DNA of 64,000 bases from Jacaranda mimosifolia (Eukaryota > Streptophyta > Magnoliopsida > Lamiales > Bignoniaceae), in assembly GCA_018894105.1 (NCBI GenBank), contig CM032125.1:35077032-35141031 (forward strand), read 5' to 3'. Shown piece by piece: positions 58,883 to 64,000 of this stretch (its first letter is position 1; every line of letters begins with the position of its first letter). The translations under genes and the position numbers were made by a program. The notes beneath the pieces are model-generated. The model did no database searches. It saw nothing but the letters and a program-made list of their open reading frames with translations, and was not told the origin of the DNA.

Positions 58883-61136
58883 TCTATACTATTATATATA
58901 GCACAATGATGTAGAACCCATATTTGTATAATTTTGACCAAATTTTGAATTCTTAGAATTTTTAGTTTTTTAATTAAATTTAAAAATCAATATTTACTTA
59001 TTAAATTTGATATTATTTATTCATTTTAAAGACATCTGATTTTTTGAAATCATTTTCTTAATTAGAACAATATTCTTTATTTATCTCTAATATCAAAAAA
59101 TAATTGCGTTTTATCTATAAAATCTTTTTCATCTATTCTTTCAATATGTGGAAGATTTTTTGATTATTTGAACTCTATGGTTTGATAAGCCTTTCATAAT
59201 TTTCTCTTATTTTTTAATAACTATTTTATATCTATACCACTATATATAAAATCTTTCAAAAGTTATTTCATCATATTATCAGATTCTAGCATTTTTTTCA
59301 CTCTATTCTTTGTGTTCTTTTTATTTTTTAGCAATTTTTTTTCTTCTTCTATCTCTTTGTGTGCATCTTTACTTCATTATTCAAAGTGTTTATTGTTTAT
59401 TTGATTTTATTGTTTTCCTTTTTGATTATTTTTTTTGGGTTTATTTTAGGTATATTACATGATGGAAGAGGTTTTCGAATTTTAATGCTATAATTTTCTT
59501 TCAACCTAAATAAAGTCTATCATTTAGCTTTTATTACTATTAATTTTGTAAATTTCTATGTCTTTTTTATTTACTATTTAGTTTATGTTATCAATTCATT
59601 TATTATGAAATTTATTAATTGCGTTTAATATTTTTAATTTAGTTTTATTTTTATTAGTTACATTTTTCTCCTTTGATACATTTTGTCATTTAATTTTTAT
59701 TTTATTTCATTATTATACATTTAGCATTCTTTTACTCATTTTTTTAATTAAGTCATTAATTTATTGTTAAATTTTGTAATTTATTTTTCAATTCACTGTT
59801 TTTTTGCTCATCTAAGTTTTTAGTTTTATAGGATGAGATCTATTTTTATGTTTTAATATTTTTAAAATTTATTTCACTTTTTTGAATATTTATAATTTTA
59901 GAAGTATGTAATTTTATTTTATTTTATATTCATATATTTGTAATTATGTATGTACATGTATAATTCAAACTCTTTTTAAAAATTTTATATACTACATCAA
60001 TAAGTATTCTTAGATCATTTTTGATATATTTAAAAAATTATAAGATGGTTATTTCAATCGAAAATACACCTACTAACTTTTTAAGTTTATAACTTTAGAC
60101 ATTATTTAGTCTACCAAAAAATATATATAATTTTATTTTTTCTATTTTTTTTTAAACTTTGATTGTTTGAAAGGTTAACAATTTTTTTTGCTATTCACTT
60201 TTTTTTTTTTTTTTTGGTATTTGTGAAATATAATATGAAGATCCAATTACATTCATACAAAAAAATTGAGAATGAATATAATAATTTATTTTTTTTCATA
60301 TTTTATTTTATATTCTAATTCCCTCCTCATATCCTATCACTAACTATTTAAAAATAATTTTGAGATTATAATTACTTTATCAATTTACTGTGATTTTAAC
60401 TTTGCATTACTTTTTTCTTCACTTAATAATTCGATAACTAGGCTATGAGTCAAATTAAAAGGTTTCTATAAACTTATATACTAATATTGATCTTAACTTT
60501 GTAATAATTTTATATATTTATTTTATTTTTTTTATCTTTACTATCATAGTTTTGTCTTGACTTAATTGATTTTTTATCCAAAACTAAAATTACATAAGAT
60601 TAATTTTCTAATCCTTGGCAACTAATATATTATTTAATTCTATATATTTTAAGTTTTAACTTAACATATACTTCTCATCTTTTAAGTCTAAAAAAATCTT
60701 AAAGTATTATAATTTTAAATATTTTCAAACAACATTCAAGCCATCAATCTTGTATTTTATATCATTCTCATATATTTTTATTTTTTAATGCAACTGTCTA
60801 TTAACTTTTGCTTGCATAATACTTTCCCTTTTTTTTTAATGAAGTACATAATCATATTCATAGATTTTTATTTTTGGATGTTTCAAATATTTATTAACTT
60901 CTCACTAAATAATTTTGAAATTTATTTTTTATAACATAATTTATATGAGATGTCTTTATATTTTGCAAACTTTTAAATGCTACATTGTAAAACTTTAAAT
61001 TTAATTTTACTAATTATTTGATATATTGCGATATTTTTATTTTTATATTATTATTTTAGTTATATTTATAATTCAATAATTGTATTAATATATAGTAATT
61101 TTAAAGAATCCGTGCATAGCACGCGAATAATGCTAG
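58883..61136 (+). mobile_element. Helitron (2.25 kb) at the right of the cluster
   Basis: 5' TCTATACTATTATATATAGC preceded by TCTA repeats; 3' hairpin CGTGCATAGCACG (61111-61123) followed by CGAATAATGCTAG then T. Flanking DNA after 61136 (TATTTGTATATGTCAGATT) matches copy D at about 50362. AT-rich, non-coding. Confidence 0.82.
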
Positions 61137-61569
61137 TATTTGTATATGTCAGATTTAGAGTTTAAATCTCAATAAATTCTTAATATGCTTGTTTGTATAA
61201 AAAAATAATAATTAATATTTGAGATACAGATGTAATATATATGCTAAAGATATGAGAATCTAAAAACCGCATGGTATTAAATAAATGACAAATCATATTC
61301 TAAATTAATGAGTAAAATACATTTGCAATCTTTTCAACTTACTTTATGTACTATTTAATTGTCAATTTGGGACATGTGAAAATATCAATGCCCCTCCATT
61401 GTGCCTTTATGTGAAGGTCCGCACTCTTATTTTTATATAAATATCTTTTTATTTAAATTAATCGAGTTATTCTCATATTTTACTCATAATTTATCCAATC
61501 TCAATACCTTGGTGGACGACTTAAACATTGAAAGATTATAAATGAAACCTTTTCCGCGACATTCTCAAA

Positions 61570-61614
<45 letters not shown>

Positions 61615-63315
61615 TCTTTTTTTTTTTCTTTCTTTCCTTTTTTTGGTTGTTGGTGTATTTGAGGTCGTGAATCTAATAATTTGATCAGTCTAAAAGACTT
61701 AAATGAATACAAATAGATTATATTGGAGATTCATTTCCAACCCAAAATAACTCTTGGATCTTAGTTCTTGGGTGTCACCTAAAAATATTAAATATGTAAC
61801 GCAATAAATATTTAAAATTTATGAATTTTAAATTGTTTGCTTATTTTATTAATTAAACGATAAATGAATGTCACATTAAAAAGACACCTAAGTATGAGTG
61901 GCACAAAATTAGTTGGTGAGAGTCACGAGGCTTTTGGTTGGGGAAGTTAGTTGATTTTCCATGCCAGAAAGGCGTTTAAAAAATATTTAATTAATTACTG
62001 ATTGATGACCAATAAATAATTCAATAATTTCATCTTTTGAATAAATTATCCTAAACTAAGGCAGCCTAATTTTATGTATTAGCAATTCTGGTATATTCGA
62101 TGTATATTTTAAAAAATTTAAAATATATAATTAGTAAAATGAATATTTATTTTAGCATCATATTAATTTTTTAAGCAATAATTGATATTTATTTCATTTT
62201 TTAGTATAAGAACACGAAATTATGATAAGATGATAATTATATATAAAGAATGTGTGGGTTGTAAATGATGGTTACTGTATAAGTTATACTTATGAGATTA
62301 AATAAAAGAACTGAGAGCATTTCAGATACATTATTGAAAGTATACTAAAAAGGAGATAAATAATTTATTAATAGTGTAGATACTCACAAACTTTAAGCTA
62401 AATTCGAAACATATGAAATGCTACTTTATCGACATGTATCGATTTTATCATTTGATTTGGGAAGTTACACTCCACGAAGAAAAGATATGCCCTTTTGACC
62501 TTTTCAACACGGATTGCTTATTCATATAAGTTTTGATGAATTCATTTTTGTTATACATGAAATCCCTATTTTTACGTATTATTTAATATTAGTAATTTTA
62601 TGCACGTGCTAAAATTTTATATTATTCTTTTTTTGAATGTTATATTTTTTAATATTTTAGATATATTTATTATAATTTTAGATAAGAAAAAAATTATGAT
62701 AATAAAATTACAATTGAGTTATAGAATGCGAATGACGAGTTGTAAATAAAAGTTATTCAATTATTTAGTTATAATAATTAAAAAATATTAATGAGGATAT
62801 GTAAATAGAGCATTCAAAATCACATCAAATGGGACTGATGTTTTATTGAACAATATATATATATATATATATTAGTATTGTGATTATTATTTAATAGTAT
62901 TTAATTTAATTTTTATATTTTACTTCATTGGAGGACTTTAATAGGAAATATTATGATTTTTATAATTCAAATTTAATACTTTATATAATAATAACTTGAA
63001 ATAATTTTGGTTAACTTAAAATTATTTTTAGTTTACTGTTTTCAAAAGATTATTCATATAAGAAACAAAAAATATAACTATCATAATAAAATAATTTTTA
63101 AGCTAATTACATTGGTTCCGAAACTAGACATACTACACTTTACTCAAACTAGTTGTAACTTTATTATTCTTTTTGGTATATGGTGCTGATATTATTAATT
63201 TTTCCAAAATGTTTTACCTACTACAAACTAAACAAACCAATAAACATGTCTTAAAGTGGGTAACAACAACTATCATATTAAGAGAATAATAAAAAATAAA
63301 ATTCTCACACTCAAA
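61137..63315. other. Downstream DNA of copy F, no gene
   Basis: Pairs with 50362-53222 downstream of copy D. A (TTA)n microsatellite lies at about 61575-61614 and an (AT)n run near 62853-62872. No coding region supported. Confidence 0.6.
61575..61614. repeat. (TTA)n microsatellite, about 13 units
   Basis: Uninterrupted TTA repeats, absent from the equivalent place in block D. Confidence 0.92.
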
Positions 63316-63864
63316 CTACCTACTGCCAGTCTCTTCTTCCTTCCACATCTCAACCCAATTCTTCTCTGCCTGCTCAAACCCAAGAAACGACCCCTCTACC
63401 TCTGCATCCAAACTCGTGGACAGACTGCCATAAGCAATTCCAAGCGCAGAAGCTCCAAAGGTAACAAAAGTGGTCAGCAGTGGCAGCCATTTTGGCACAT
63501 CCCACAGTTGTTGTTCTCTCAACACACTATAAACTTGCAGCAAAGCAAAACCAATCCCTAATGGGACACCAACGTAGAACAAAATTCTTGATATCATCCT
63601 CTCCCACACCACCTGAGGTATTTTATCATCATCATCAGTGTAATTCTTTTCATTTCTTTCTGTGTTGCTTTTTCTGGCAATGGATTCTCCGTCTTTTGGG
63701 CTGCTGGTGAAGCCCTTTGCTCTGCCGTGCAGCCGCCATGTTCTTGGTGGCGGAAATGGTGTTTCACGGCGGTTGGGGTGGATGGCTTGGCTGCTTTGTG
63801 GCCATGGAGTTGATTTTGTGATGTGTGGAGGTATGATTTGTTGCAGAATGGTAAGAGTATTCAT
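63316..63864 (-). CDS. PAM68L: PAM68-like chloroplast protein, intact, 182 aa
   Basis: Single-exon frame on the minus strand. A basic, acid-poor N-terminus (residues 1-55, MNTLTILQQIIPPHITKSTP...) suits a plastid transit peptide. An acidic stretch DDDD and KIPQVVWERM lead into two membrane helices (about 91-115, ISRILFYVGVPLGIGFALLQ; about 125-149, WLPLLTTFVTFGASALGIAY). Then comes the family end with EGSFLGFEQAEKNWVEMW. PAM68-family proteins are thylakoid membrane assembly factors: PAM68 for photosystem II, PAM68L for the NDH complex. The helix sequences look closer to PAM68L, but that choice is from memory. The duplicate at 53223-53773 is frameshifted, so this is the working copy. Confidence 0.88.
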   Translation of the reverse strand: MNTLTILQQIIPPHITKSTPWPQSSQAIHPNRRETPFPPPRTWRLHGRAKGFTSSPKDGESIARKSNTERNEKNYTDDDDKIPQVVWERMISRILFYVGVPLGIGFALLQVYSVLREQQLWDVPKWLPLLTTFVTFGASALGIAYGSLSTSLDAEVEGSFLGFEQAEKNWVEMWKEEETGSR

Positions 63865-63938
63865 GGCTTGTTATGTATTATGCTTGTTTATATTGTTTTA
63901 AGGAAATTGCATTTGTATATTTAGTGTGTGTTGTTTAG

Positions 63939-63951
63939 AAATATCTTATCC
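63939..63951 (-). promoter_or_regulatory. CCA1/RVE-type site AAATATCT fused to an I-box, PAM68-like copy 2
   Basis: AAATATCT (63939-63946) overlaps CTTATCC (63945-63951; I-box on the gene strand), about 75 bp upstream of the ATG. This is a common arrangement in light- and clock-controlled genes. It could fall in the 5' UTR. Confidence 0.5.
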
Positions 63952-64000
63952 AGATAGATGAATGGCTGTGTTTTTTCCTATATAATGTGCCCTGTCACAA

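Larger units (their letters stand above)
54680..64000 (+). repeat. Segmental duplication block F (pair of the right part of block D)
   Basis: HMA intron and exons, downstream DNA and PAM68-like gene match 48600-53970 in order, enlarged by the elements at 56011, 56585 and 57011-61136. Confidence 0.88.

Noticed and set aside
1..64000. tRNA or rRNA genes, CRISPR arrays, autonomous transposases, retroviral or LTR polymerase genes
   Set aside because: None seen on either strand. Only SINE-like tRNA relics are present; no reverse transcriptase or integrase motifs noticed.

Overview
The window is AT-rich nuclear DNA of a flowering plant, most likely a eudicot. It has spliced GT-AG genes with short exons in long introns, a plastid DNA insertion, many small TTA/TAA-flanked DNA transposons, hAT-like elements and Helitrons. 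Gene content is plant-specific: EIX-type leucine-rich-repeat receptor-like proteins (RLPs), a REVEILLE clock MYB, heavy-metal-associated (HMA) isoprenylated plant proteins (HIPPs) and a PAM68-type chloroplast protein. No species call is justified from the sequence alone.

Layout. 1-9.6 kb holds two related RLP genes, both broken: copy 1 (cut by the left edge) has one frameshift and one premature stop; copy 2 is split by a 625-bp plastid ndhF piece and a 430-bp MITE and has further lesions. 10.8-15.7 kb holds an apparently intact eight-exon RVE6-type transcription factor on the minus strand. 16-19 kb is transposon-rich. From about 19.4 kb to the right edge the window is a local segmental-duplication array: six copies or remnants (A-F) of an HMA-domain gene and two copies of a PAM68-like gene. 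Only one HMA copy (D, 48.55-49.38 kb) and one PAM68-like copy (63.3-63.9 kb) look fully intact. Copies A and B carry an extra N-terminal exon with a DNWERL motif spliced onto the HMA domain; C, D and their promoters lack it.

Because the duplicated blocks are still alignable by eye, many transposon insertions have an empty site in a sister block, giving clean insertion boundaries and a relative order of events: MITEs at 19.7, 31.6, 47.2, 49.7, 52.8 and 56.6 kb, a hAT-like element at 39.6 kb, a minus-strand Helitron at 28.4-31.0 kb and a nested Helitron cluster at 57.0-61.1 kb.

Functionally, the likely working genes are a clock regulator (RVE6), one prenylated HMA protein lacking the CxxC metal site but with a WRKY-box-rich promoter, and a thylakoid assembly factor. 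The rest is pseudogenes, regulatory relics and mobile DNA. All functional statements rest on reading translations by eye; no database search was possible.
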